Source: Mallotus nudiflorus (lineage: Eukaryota > Streptophyta > Magnoliopsida > Malpighiales > Euphorbiaceae). Taken from it: a stretch of 64,000 bases of DNA. Position 1 is the stretch's first letter. Every line of letters starts with the position of its first letter. Made by a program: the position numbers and the translations under genes. The stretch spans positions 186,001 to 250,000 of the forward strand of contig CANTUR010000663.1 in NCBI GenBank assembly GCA_947683625.1. The letters are read 5' to 3'. The notes under the pieces are model-generated. The model ran no database searches and was not told the DNA's origin. It worked only from the letters and a program-made list of their open reading frames with translations. Shown here piece by piece: positions 1 to 12,545 of this stretch.

Positions 1-1399
1 TGAGTATCCACATGTCTATTTTGATATCTCATATAAAGTAGTATGAGACTCACCACCTCCCACTGTTAGTATCATCTACTAATCAAGGAAAATAGATAGA
101 GGTGATATTCTAACCAAATATTAATTAATCAACTATGACCAATTTTATAGCATATGTACTAATTAAATTTGTAGCTCATATTATCAACTCTTAATAATAA
201 ATTTATTTAACATTATACTAATGGATAAATATTCAATTAAATAAGTACTTTAAATAATAAAATATTATTTTATTTTCATTTGGGATAATTTACAGTGTCA
301 AATATGTGATTAGCCTCTAGGGCATAATATCTATGTTAACATTGACAACATTAATGTTGTTAACATAAGAGAGGTTGCTATGAGGATGAAAATGGGAGTG
401 AAAGGATTGTTATTTTCTTAGGAGGTGGGTCCCACATGCCATGTGCACTATTTAACGGGGGATTTTGCCATATCAATTTTTTTTAACGTTATCGGTGACG
501 AAGGGTCATAATTGAGCCTCTTTGAAAACATTAAGGTTTGTATGATAAAAAAAATAAAATAATAGAGTTCAATGTGAGATTTAGCCCAAAACTAGGGTCC
601 AATTTGACTATTTTCCCATTAATATATTAAAGATATTTAAATTTAATTATGAGTATGAAACACTATAAATATAGATTTTTTTTTGTCATAGTATATAGTT
701 TTTATCATAAAACAATTAAGAATTTAATTTTTATAATATGAAATGTACGGTGTTCAATAAGAATTTTCAACCTAGATTAATTGATCTAAAAATTTTAAGT
801 GTGCCATTTTAACGTTTTCCTTTTACTCATGTTTTATAATGTTTTTGAATTATCAATTTAAGTCAACATTTTAAAATATAGAAACAAAATTACATTTAGC
901 TTTTAGGAGAGTCAAAGTGAAATTGATAACTAGTTTCTGAACGCTTGAGCTTGGTGTCCTATAATTCACGAACAGAAGGTAAGGTAAGAGGTAGGGAGAG
1001 TCCTCACAAACACTCCGATGTCTAAGTTAGAGAACAAAAGTAGGGGAATATAGAACAACTAGAATATGTGAGAATGAGATGCCCCTTTGTGAGGGATATG
1101 GGGTCCTATTTATAGTAATACTTTAACCTGAGAGGAGTCGGATTCCTTGTGAGATAGGAGTCCTAATCCTAGTATGAGAGTGTTCCCTCTTTGCTTAGGA
1201 TTTCTCTTTGGGGTAAAGTCCTTTTCCTGAACAGATTATGCTACCTTCCTAGTCCGAGTGTCCCTGTTTAGGAAATAAAGATCCTTTAATTAGACAAGAA
1301 TATATATAGGAGGTATCAGAAATGATCCTAAGATAAACTAAAAACTTTACCAAAATAAAGCAATTAAATTCAAAAATATAAAACATTTTAGGAGATTAT
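1..1399. other. AT-rich non-coding flank with possible LTR-derived stretch
   Basis: No gene is recognised here. The stretch at about 900-1330 is less AT-rich than its surroundings. It is organised like the transcribed part of some plant LTRs, with short phrases about opening, stem and leaf-like G-rich and T-rich blocks, but I find no matching second copy in the window. A short (TA)n tract occurs at about 1427, just inside the neighbouring element. Confidence 0.3.
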
Positions 1400-1423
1400 T
1401 GTAATAATCCGAATATTTTAAAT

Positions 1424-1460
<37 letters not shown>

Positions 1461-2350
1461 TGAGGTTTTCAGCGATATAAATTATTTTTATTTTATGTTG
1501 TTATTATTGATATATTAAATTATTATATTTTAGTACTAAATTTAAAATTCTATTTGGGAACTATTAATATTATTATTTTCATATCATTTTATTTACATGC
1601 ACATACATTATTATTTTAATTGTCATAATATTTTATACATGGCACTATTAGTGTTCATTATTATTATTTATAGCATTATTTTAACTAGAGTTAGTATTAT
1701 TTTTATTGTTGTTATATGCATATATATATATATGTTGAGTGGGTGTATACATATATACATTACTTAAATTATCCAATACATATATATACTAAACTTAAAC
1801 TACCTTGTACATGTTTATATATACATGTATGTATATATGAATAATTAGTCAACAAGTACAAAAAAAAATCAATAAACTCTCCCTTCTCCTCCCCACTTCT
1901 TCTTCTTCTTCCCCATTTCACCTCTTCCTCTACTGCCATTGTGCATGACCCACCTGCACCACCATACCCCCACCATCGGACGACCACCAACATCTCCCCC
2001 TTCCACTAGACTTCGACAACTGCTAGAGAGTGTCGCCCAAAGCTATTGAAGTTGTGAAGCAGCAACAACAACAACCTCTCGTCCTCTTATCGCGATGCCC
2101 AGCTCCACCACCACGTACTGTCACTAGAGGCGGCAACAACTCCGGTACTTGCAGCAGTAGCCTTTCCTATGCCTTTGATCTCAGTGTTAGGTGAATTAGT
2201 GGGTTAAGGGTAGTTAGATCTTAGTTGATCTTGTTTGTTAGGTAGTTGATTTTAGTTAATTTTTAGGTTGATTTTGATTTTGTTAATTTATAAATTATTT
2301 GTTTAAATTACCCAGAATTTTATTTTAATTATTTGGTTACTTTTTTGGGT

Positions 2351-2420
<70 letters not shown>

Positions 2421-4955
2421 ATCTAAATTATTTTGGTTGATTTTGGTTATGGGTGAAAATAGATTTTTTTATAATTATGTTAATTAGTTATTTTGAATGG
2501 AAATTTAGTTAAATTATCATTGTTAATTTAAGTTTTTAATTTTAGTAACGAGAAAATAATTTTTGGGAATATTATATAATTTTTAGAAATATTTTTGTAT
2601 TATGTATATATTGGAATTTTATGTTAGATTTGTATTTTTGTTGAAATATTGTTTAATTATATGTTTTAAATAATGTTAGAATAATATGTGTTGATAAAAT
2701 TATTTTTGTGATTTTAAATAAATTTTTGAGGAATTAGTTAGTGTTATGCCATTTTTTATTATATAGGTTAATTATGAGTTTTTGTTGAAATTATGGTTAA
2801 ATTATATGTTTTAAATGATTTTGAAATAATAATTGGTATTAAAATGATTTTTACAAATTATTTACTATTTTCAACTAATTAATACTAATATTTAAAAATT
2901 ATATTCAAATAGTAGATTATTTACTATTTTGGTGATAAAATGGGTTTTAAACTAGTTTTATTATATAATTAAACTATATATGTAGTTAATTGTGAATTTA
3001 ACTATTTTAGGTCAATTATTTGAGAAATTGGTTTTTATTAATATCGTACAATATTTGAGATTTTATTAGTTAGTTTGTGATAATTTTGGAATATTATGTA
3101 AATAATAAATTTATTTATTATTTTGAGCTTAAATGGGTGTTTTATTATTTTTATGATGTTAAATTGTGATTTTAATAATTATTTGTAATTTATGTTAATT
3201 TAATTGTAAAATGAAAATTTTATTCCATTTATGAATTTTATTATCAAATATTATTTAAAAATTAGAATTTTATGTCTTAGTTGGAAAATAAAGGTTTTTT
3301 TAATATTTTTATGAAATTTGATGATTTTTATTATTTTATTATTTAATATTGTTGCTTTGTGATTGTAAATCTCGGTTGGAAAATTGTGCAGTTTGAGGTC
3401 CCAACCCGAGGTATTATGCATCTGTGGATTTTAGAAGTGTGTTTTATGTGTAGGATTGACCCTACTTTTATAAGAAGACGTTCATTTTATAAAGGAGATT
3501 CTGCCGAATTGTTGGTAGATTTCTCGTAAAATGTGATAACCGGTCTGAGTCTAGTTTTGAAATTTTTATTGAGTCTTTTTATAATAATTCTAGAAGCGTA
3601 AAGTTAGAAATTTATTCTAATTTATTATTATTTATTTTTCTAGTTGTGCTGAGATCGAGGCCTATCTAACCAAACCCATCTAATCAGTATCGAGGAGTGC
3701 AAACATATGAGTTATTATACTATATATACATCACCTTTAGGATGCATGATTTAGAATATTTATGTTTTAATATGTATTTATTCATGAATTATTTTATTAA
3801 ATGTTTATATATGTTAAGTATATTTTTAGTATATTTTTTATATATTTCAAAATAAATGCATGTTATATTTTCAATATATACTTAGCATGATTTTAGTATG
3901 TTATTAGTTTTTATTTGGCATATTTTTGTGGTTGATTTCGAATTTATTTAACATATATATATACTTGAAATATACTTAGTTTATTTTAGGTATATTTTTG
4001 GTATAAATTTATTTTAGGTATATTTTTGGTATATATACAGTTTATTTTGTTATTACGAATGTTATTATGCATTATTTATTTTCCCATATGTATTTTTAAT
4101 TTTAATTGAAAGATATCAATAGAATATATTACCTAGTGGGCAGCATTAAGATCGTGTACGTACCGGTACGATAGATTTAGGGTTGAGTTGTAAATCACTT
4201 GAGGTGATATATGTTTGATTGATTGATTTGAGATTGAGGTGATTGAATAGTGTGATTGCTAGAGCTCGGTTGACTTAGTGTCTTGGGGTCAGTCTACCAT
4301 CCATAATGGAATAAGTAAATTAATTTGGAATTAAGTGAGCCTTATGACTAGAGAGTTATTATTTATTGAGGTTGCGATTTAAATAGGATTCTATTTGATC
4401 ATTCAACAAAATAAATGTTTTTCAGCATTTATATATAAAGTGATTTCAGCATTTGTGTAAAATATCTGTATATATATATATATATATATTATATTGATAA
4501 TTGATTGCATATGACATTAGGAGATGCATGTATATATAATATAATAATTCACTCAATGAGGTTTGATTCCCCTCAATTGTTGATTTTTCAGAAGATTTTT
4601 CTTTCTCAGACCTCAGTAGTAGGCGCATCCATCGGACTTCTTCTGCCCCAGTTTGTCTATGTAAAATACTTACGATTTTTATTGTACTTTAGAAAACTGC
4701 AGTAGTAGTCGTATCTTGTATTTATAGAATGTTGGTTGTTATTTCAGAGGTTTTTCTCTTAATATTGTATGAAATATTTTATTATATGATATGACAGAAG
4801 TTTTTATTATTATATTGATTTAAGATTTTTATTCTAGTGTATTTATTTATTTATTTATTACATATTTTTATTCTTTTAAGACTTGCTATGGGTTCCGGAT
4901 TCGAATAAATTCTCGTTCCCTAGCGCCGGTCATGACTCTCAATATGAGTCGTGAC

Positions 4956-4956
<1 letters not shown>
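1400..4956 (+). mobile_element. Solo LTR, copy 1 of a five-member family
   Basis: The element begins TGTAATAATCCG and ends GAGTCGTGACA, so it has TG..CA ends. ATTAT flanks it on both sides (1395-1399 and 4957-4961). It shares blocks with copies 2-5: the terminal segment with CTCGTTCCCTAGCGCCGGTC near 4911-4930, an AT-rich middle that matches copy 3 at about 2871-2940, a pyrimidine-rich then GC-richer segment at 1865-2180, and the motif GAGCTCGGTTGACTTAGTGT near 4263. There is no internal domain or second LTR. I infer a solo LTR left by LTR-LTR recombination. The exact superfamily (Ty3-Gypsy likely) is inference. Confidence 0.75.
2353..2416. repeat. (TA)n microsatellite inside solo LTR copy 1
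   Basis: Uninterrupted TA dinucleotide tract of about 64 bp. It lies in the AT-rich body of the LTR, after the GC-richer segment. Confidence 0.95.

Positions 4957-4959
<3 letters not shown>

Positions 4960-5052
<93 letters not shown>
4960..5052. repeat. (TA)n microsatellite abutting solo LTR copy 1
   Basis: About 93 bp of uninterrupted TA immediately downstream of the target-site duplication of solo LTR copy 1. The element therefore inserted at the edge of a TA-rich site, or the tract expanded afterwards. Confidence 0.95.
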
Positions 5053-5054
<2 letters not shown>

Positions 5055-5479
5055 GTTGAACCCTAAAGTCATTAAGTTTAAATGTCTCTTTTTATAATTA
5101 AACATTTACCGCTAAAAGTTTATGTATGAAGTCAACATTTTCAATATTTTCTGAAAACAAATATTAACAAAAATTATTTTACAATATATATGTTTTATTA
5201 TATGTAAAATATTTTAATTTTATTGCATTTAAAATATTATTTTTTATAAAAAATTTATTTTTTATAAAAAATTATGTCTTTTATTTTAATGAAAATATTA
5301 TTTTTTTCCACTATTTTTATTTTTTATTTTATTTATTCAATTATTATTATTATTATTATTATTAATAGACATATTAAATAAGTATATGTTCTCCTAATAA
5401 GAATAATAAAATAAAATAAAATAAAATAATTATAATAACTTTAAAAAATTAAAATTAAAATTACAATTGAATTAAATTA

Positions 5480-5538
<59 letters not shown>

Positions 5539-7639
5539 GGATAATTACTATGTGTCCCTGTGTTTTGTTCTATTATACTATTTTATTCTTGACATTTGAA
5601 AAAATACTTATTCATCTATGATATTTATAAAATTGTGTATTATTTTGTCTCTAAAAATATATTAATGAGTGTTAACTGTTTTAAATGTAAAGGATGGATA
5701 AATATTTTTTTTAAATATTAGAAATAAAATAATATAATAGATTAGAGTTACATAATAATTATTCCTATATATTATTTACAATCTGAATAAACCTTGGATT
5801 CACAATTACTTATCTTTAAATTATAAATGACCTCTGGGCCTGGGGTCGTTTCATCATTCATGTCATGGTAATGCTCCTAAAACGCATACAAGCTCCATGC
5901 AAGGAATAGAGTCGGCTTGCCCTATCTTTTCGATGCAATTGGGCTTGCACATTCTAAGATAGGCTGGCATACAGCCTTTCTTTATATATATATATTTTAT
6001 AAAAATTTCTACCTCAAAGCATGAGGCGGTACATTTAGCATCCCAACAAAGTTGATATCTACTTAGCATTAACAAACATTACACAGAGGCAGTCATAGTC
6101 GTATGATATTATTATTATTATTTAATTAAATAAAATTTTAAAAATAGTAAAATTATTATTTATTTATATAACAATTTAGCATTAAAAACTTAATACAGTT
6201 ATGATTTATTGTAATTTTGATAAATCTTTTATTTAAATAATTATACAATATTCCTTCACTACTTTTTACAACTAATCTTTTTATCAACTCTAAAATTAAT
6301 TTTATATACAAAATTATTACCATGAGTAATCATAAAATAATAATAAATCATTATTTTCTTAATAAATAATTTTAAAAAAATAAAAAGTTATATTTTCTTC
6401 ATGTTATTAATATTACAATTCCATTAAACTTAAAATTTATTAATTGAACAATGACATATTGTTTCTTCAATATTTTTAATAGTAAAATTTTTATTTATTT
6501 AAAAGTAATTTAATTTAATTTATTTAAAATTTCAGTTAATAATTAAATAATAAAATTATTTATTTTAATTTTAAATTTTTTATTAAACTTTAAAAAATAT
6601 TTAAAAATGATAATTATACTACTTTTTTATATAACGAAAATATAAATACATGATAAATAAAAAAGTTAATTAATTTAAATTTAATTATTCACTTAATTAA
6701 CTTTAATATAATAAATTTTTAAAAATAATAAGAGCTTAATTTATTTATATGAAAATATAATTTTTCAATTTTGATAAAGTTATTATATTAATATAGGAAT
6801 TTATCATAATTTTAATAAATTTTCTATTTAACAACACTTTTTTGATATTTTTATCTAAATAATAATCTTAATTTACAAATTTGATAGAGTTATAATATAA
6901 TAATTGATTACATTCTTTATAAATTTTCTATTTAAACAGTTATAAAATAAATTTTCAATAATTTTAATGTTAATATTTTTTATAATTAATTATTTTTATA
7001 ATTTCAATTATTTACTTATTATTAAATTCAATTTAATAATATTTATAAAATTATATTATCTAATCCAAGTTATAATAGCCTGCAACACCAGTCTTTTTCC
7101 ATAAATAAAAGCTCCTACGACCCTTTAACTGCCTCCTCCAATAGAAGAGGAAGCCTCTCTCTCGTCATTTAGCATGATGTAAAACAGTCCAACAACTTTG
7201 TCCTTTTTATCATGATGCACAACACATAAATATAACAGATTTTAAATATGCCATTTTAATTGAAAAAATCTATTTGGATTTTAATGTAACAGATGTAGAT
7301 GTTGCTGGTGGCGATAACGATTTTTTTGGGTATAGTCGCCGGAAAATTTGCGTCAAAGGAGGCGTACGGGATTAGAGCTGTTTCACAGGTGCCGTGACCA
7401 GACTGACCGGTCGACGCTGTGTAGATAGTTTTAGGCTTACCTTATATTTGCTTGAGTGAAAGTCACTGAGTCAAACACTTGTAATCCAACGGCCCCCAAA
7501 AAAAAAATCTAATGGTTCTCAGTATCCAATCGAAAAAGAAAAAAAAAACACTATATTTTATTGTTTTTCTTTACATTTTTAATCATTTCATTCTATTTAA
7601 TTTTTTTCACAGTTTTTGTTAAGATTAATAATAAACAAC
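5053..7639. other. AT-rich intergenic sequence, no gene seen
   Basis: Very AT-rich. It contains a second (TA)n tract at 5484-5535 and an ATT-type tract near 5341. The start (ATAATGTTGAACCCTAAAGT) resembles the left end of the second Helitron-like element at 25116, so a decayed Helitron end may lie here. The 7080-7500 part is GC-richer but shows no convincing exon. Confidence 0.4.
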
Positions 7640-8030
7640 TAAAGGTGTTTGGTTTAAATCCAAAATCAAAATTGAAATTAGAATTGGAACGAGAAAAGAA
7701 ATAAAAATTTAAAAAAAGTATTTGATTTTTAGAGAATGAAATTCAACATTATTATCAACTAAATTTTTTTATGAAATTTTTTATATATTAAAAATTAATA
7801 TTAAAATTATTTTTATATATTAAAATATTTATTTATAATATTATTATAAAAATTATTTATTTTGATAAATATTTTATTAATATTTAAATATTTGACCAAT
7901 TTATAATTGACTTAATTTGATTTTCAAAGAAATAAAAAAATATTCCTTAAAAATAGAAAGGAAAAAGTAATTTCCTGGAGGAATCACATTTTCATTCTAA
8001 TGTTGAAATTTAACCATCTAAACACTAAAA
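7640..8030. mobile_element. Decayed MITE-like element
   Basis: The left end reads AAAGGTGTTTGGTTTAAAT. The right end, on the opposite strand, reads TTTAGTGTTTAGATGGTTAA, giving imperfect terminal inverted repeats about 390 bp apart around an AT-rich core. The composition and GTGTTTGGTT-type ends fit non-autonomous hAT-like MITEs of plants. I could not define a clean target duplication, so the class is uncertain. Confidence 0.35.
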
Positions 8031-9182
8031 ATTGAAATTATTTATTCGAATTTTAATTCTCATCCTTATTTTTATGGGTAGAGATTTTTGCAATTCACTT
8101 ATTAATTTTTACACTCCATTTTTATTTTCTTAGTATTGTAAATTACATAAATATTTTCCTTTGAAAATATTTATTCTTTTACTAATAATTACAACTACTG
8201 AGCTGCCTTTTTTTTCATTTTCTTTCCAAATTCATTGTTTGATGTTTAACATTTTAAAATTACTTGTAATTAAGTTTTTTTTTTATTAATAAACTATGAT
8301 ATAGTCAATTATTTTTTTTAACTTATCTTGAGTGTAAAGTTTGCACCACATAACTTTTATTTTTTATGAAGAGATTTTTTTAAAAATATCATATGCACAT
8401 AATTTTATTTTTATTTTATTATTATTTTTTAAAAAAAATTTAAAATAAAATTATGTGATTAAAAAAATATTATAAAATTTATATGATTTATCATATAAAA
8501 ATATATTTTTAAAAATATTTTGATAAAAAAATAAAAATAAAATAATGTGTATAATTTTAAAAAAATTTCATAACATTAAAAATAAAAAGTGAAAAAGATT
8601 TTTATTCTTTTTATAATTGGTGCAAGTTTTATACTTAACTAAACAAATTAAAAAGTAAAGAATTCTTATAAGAAAATAATTGACTATCTAATTTTTTTAA
8701 TGTAAAAAAATATGTAAGTTCAATTACCATTAGTTTTATAATTTTAAATATTAAATAGTAAATTTAGATAAAAAATTAAAAAGAATATAATTTAGTAATA
8801 GTAATTAATGAAAAAATAAACAAAGAACAATTATGTAATTTAAAATTTTAAAAAATAAATATATGGAGTGTAAAAGTTTCCATTCTATTTTTTATCAACA
8901 AATGGATGCTAATAAATAACACTCATATTTGTTCATAAATTGAAAAAAATTAAAATTTTTATAATATGGTAAAATAAAGGGTAGCATTTATTTAATTATC
9001 ATAAAAAATAAAAAAAAATTTGAAGAAATAGTAAGAACGAATGACGCGCGTTTCCCAACTGTGAACGAGAAAGTAGCTGGCAGGCAGAGCAAACAAACTA
9101 TCACCGAATATTTCTCTCCCAAAAGACCAAGTTCTTCTTCTTTTGTTTTTAACACTCTCTTCGCCGGACGAACACACACTTG
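8031..9182. other. AT-rich spacer and leader upstream of the MATE gene
   Basis: No coding signal is seen. The last 150 bp are GC-richer and presumably hold the 5' leader of the transporter gene that starts at 9183. A clear TATA box could not be assigned. Confidence 0.4.
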
Positions 9183-11727
9183 ATGGAGACGCCGCTCCTC
9201 AACCAAAGTCTATTCACCGGCGACGACGGAGATTACACTCCTGTCAAGAGCTTCAAGGACATAAAATCCGTGTTTTGGATTGAGACAGTTAAGATATGGA
9301 AGATTGCAGCTCCTATTGCATTCAACACCATATGTCAGTACGGTATCAACTCCGTCACTAATATATTTGTCGGTCATATTGGAGACTATGAGCTTTCTGC
9401 TGTTTCCATTTCTCTTTCTGTTATTGGCACTTTCTCTTTTGGGTTTATGGTTAGCTCCTGCAACCTTTCTTAGTCTCTTTTTTTTTCATTTCCAGTTCTT
9501 TTTTTTTTTCCAAATAAATTAAGAAACCCACTTGTCCAAGAATGGTCATTCTTTTATCTCTTTCTTTCTTTTTTTTTTAATCCGAAGACATGAGACCAAT
9601 TGGTGCAATAAAGTTGTGATTTTTAGACATGATAAATGAGTTTTGTGATTTTGGAAACAAGCACAGAACAGAAAATGATTCTTTAACGTGAAATTGCAGC
9701 TCGGTATGGGGAGTGCATTAGAGACACTGTGTGGTCAAGCTTTTGGTGCAGGGCAAGTTCATAAGCTCGGCATTTACATGCAGCGGTCGTGGATTATCTT
9801 AGGGGTTGCGTGCATAATTCTCTTGCCAATTTACATTTTTGCTACTCCATTGTTAAAGCTTCTTGGCCAAGAAGACACTGTAGCTGATCTTGCTGGGGAA
9901 TTTACTCTACTAGTGATCCCACAGTTGTTTTCACTTGCCGTCAATTTCCCTGCCCAAAAGTTTCTTCAGGCACAAAGCAAGGTCAGCGCGCTTGCTTGGA
10001 TTGGGTTTGTGGCGTTTATCTTGCACATTCCTCTGCTTTGGCTCTTAATTTATGTCCTTGGCTGGGGTACTACCGGAGCAGCTATAGCATATGATATTAC
10101 CTCCTGGGGAATCTCTATAGCTGAAGTTGTATACGTCACATGTTGGTGCAGTGAAGGCTGGAACGGATTATCACGGTCTGCTTTTAAGGAGATCTGGGCC
10201 TTCGTTAAGCTCTCTCTTGCATCTGCTGTTATGCTTTGCTTAGAGGTTTGGTATATGATGAGTATCATTGTGCTAACTGGTCACCTTGATAATGCTGTGG
10301 TTGCAGTTGGTTCCCTTTCTATATGGTGAGTGTTTGTTTCAAAATGAGCAGATCTTTGCAAGCATTTTTCATTTGAAGGAGATTGTTGGTGACCAATTAA
10401 TTTTAGATAATTTAGATCTTTTTCTTGTTAATTACCTTCATCAGACATGCTTTATATAATTTACAAACAACTTTTATATTTTTAGCTTATTTTCTTACAA
10501 CTTGTTTCCTTTCCCCTATATTTCAGTATGAATTTGAATGGATGGGAGGCCATGTTGTTCATTGGAATAAATGCAGCTATCAGGTAAATACACTTGCAAA
10601 TGGCAGCTTTAAGTTAATTATCTATCATTATGCTGCTTTATTTGATGTTAGAGAGAGAGAGAGTCCTCTTGTGTTGTACATAGTTAAGTAAATTACCGAA
10701 TATGTTCTCTGTTTCTGTTGCTGAAGCCTTATGCATCAACCATTATGTGTTTTTATCTTTCTTTGTAAAGTTAAGCTATTATTATATGCATCTATTTTGA
10801 GTCTTTTCTGCTGATTTAGCTGCTGTTATTATATGTCTAATGGTGCACCTGATGTTAGCTTTTAGCATCTTATGTGTATTGTCTAGTGCCTTGCTTCCTT
10901 TACTTGCTAATCTATCTATGACATTAATGTCATTTTTTTTTCTTTGCTTATTTCAGCGTCCGTGTCTCTAATGAACTAGGATCGGGACACCCAAGAGCTG
11001 CTAAATATTCTGTATACGTAACAATTTTTCAATCTTTCCTCATTGGGCTTCTTTCCATGGTTATTATATTGATAGCAAAAGACTATTTTGCGATCATTTT
11101 CACTAACAGCAAAGATATGCAAGTAGCTGTGTCAAAACTCGCATATCTCCTTGGTATCACCATGGTTCTTAACAGTATTCAGCCTGTAATAGGAGGTACA
11201 TTATTGGATTTATCAACAAGGCTAACACAATTCATCCTCCAGCCTCTTCTTTTGATGATTTTTATGCTACTCCTGTAGGTGTTGCAATTGGGAGCGGGTG
11301 GCAGGCATTAGTAGCCTATATCAACATTGGGTGCTATTATATATTTGGGCTTCCACTTGGCTTCATTCTTGGTTACAGAGCAAAGTTGGGGGTGGAGGTA
11401 TAGTAACTGTGCTCAGCTATCACTCTCAAAATGATTAAAAATTTAATAGCTTTCCTGACTGCAGGGACTCTGGGGAGGAATGATAGCTGGAACTGCATTA
11501 CAGACTCTGCTGTTATTGATTGTAGTTTACAAAACCAACTGGAAGAAAGAGGTAAACGAAAATTTATTAAGGGAAGATATTATCATGATTGAGAGATGTA
11601 TATTTCATCCATAGGCAACCTTTAAAGTAAAAAAAATGTGATGCAGGTGGAGCAAACATCTGATAGAGTGCGGAGGTGGGGCGGGCTAGAAGTCAATGCT
11701 GAGAAGACAGCAAGCACTGGGGTATGA
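9183..11727 (+). CDS. MATE efflux transporter (DETOXIFICATION family), seven exons
   Basis: MATE antiporters export organic cations, flavonoids or other metabolites across the tonoplast or plasma membrane in exchange for H+ (family knowledge). My exon model is 9183-9449, 9700-10325, 10527-10583, 10957-11195, 11279-11397, 11465-11551 and 11647-11727. It joins in frame with GT..AG introns and gives 491 residues, normal for plant MATE proteins with twelve membrane helices. The start is the ATG at 9183 (METPLLNQS); an in-frame TTG just before it was not used. Exon 2 carries the family core: a LGMGSALETLCGQAFGAGQ segment, several hydrophobic helices and NFPAQKFLQAQ. Exons 3-4 carry the second MatE repeat, with the joined ISVRVSNELGSG motif. 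Exon 6 is a membrane segment. The 26-residue tail ends in STGV. The short acidic N-terminus and STGV tail resemble the DTX33-35 group. The substrate cannot be read from sequence. The gene looks intact. Confidence 0.92.
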
Positions 11728-12463
11728 AATAAGCTATACTTTGAATGGCCATGAACAAGTCCAGAGGTTACTTCATCAACATATGGTTGGTTGAAACTTG
11801 GTGGAACCCTCATAAGTCGCTTGCTGCGCAGTTTCTTGATTTCGTCTCAAGTGGTTTAATTCATTAATATGCTCAATATGCACATAAAATAAGGAAGACA
11901 TTAGATTTTATTTATGGTCACTTTCAAGTAAAAATTTGGCTTTCTAACGCCCTAAGTGAAAATTTTTTTAGTGATTGGGGTACAAAATAGCTGATGTACG
12001 ATTCCTGAGATTTAGAAACTCTATTAAATAAATTAAAAAAAAAATTCAGAGGTTTCATGATATATTCAATGATTAAAAATTTATGGTTAAATCTCTAAAT
12101 TTTGTGCCTTTAATGCTGCTGCCGCCAAATTAAAATTCACCGTTTAAATTGGTTGTTTGAAAATTAAACTTCGAATATTTTTAATTTTATTGTTGAATGT
12201 AGCTGCTGAACACTCGAGTAAAGAATGCAAAACTGAAACTGGAACAGTGTTAGCGAAAATTTCAACTAAAAATTTTTTTCACAATATTTGAGGAATTTCG
12301 TTTAATTAATTATTTTATCAATTTCATTTTTTTCCCAACATCTAATTCCAGTTAATTCACGTCTCTACCCAAAAAAAAAAAAAAAAAATTGAAATAGAGG
12401 GTAACGTTTGACGGACAATATTTCAAACGAGAAAAATTATTCAAAACCACACATTGCCGCTTA
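11728..12463. other. 3' flank of the MATE gene, no other gene seen
   Basis: Non-coding and moderately AT-rich, with an A-tract near 12370. The MATE 3' UTR presumably ends in the first 200-300 bp, but no unambiguous poly(A) signal was assigned. Confidence 0.4.
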
Positions 12464-12545
12464 GTCAGGATGGCCGAGTGGTCTAAGGCGCCAGACTCAA
12501 GTTCTGGTCCTCGTATGAGGGCGTGGTTCAATCCCACTTCTGACA
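12464..12545 (+). tRNA. tRNA-Leu (CAA), probably degenerate in the T arm
   Basis: The acceptor stem GTCAGGA pairs with TTCTGAC (one G-T pair). The D arm follows (TGGCCGAGTGGTCTAAGGCG), then an anticodon stem CCAGA/TCTGG with loop CTCAAGT giving anticodon CAA. The long variable arm CCTC/GAGG is typical of class II tRNA-Leu. There is no intron. The T arm reads GTGG-TTCAATC-CCAC, only four base pairs and two bases shorter than the usual five-pair arm. The B box is therefore abnormal. It could be a functional variant or a pseudogene. Confidence 0.7.

Noticed and set aside
900..1330. Gene-like GC-richer stretch
   Set aside because: No open frame of length and no splice-consistent exons; better explained as an old repeat fragment.
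9050..9206. Minus-strand open frames over the MATE start
   Set aside because: Shadow frames of the leader and first exon; no family similarity.
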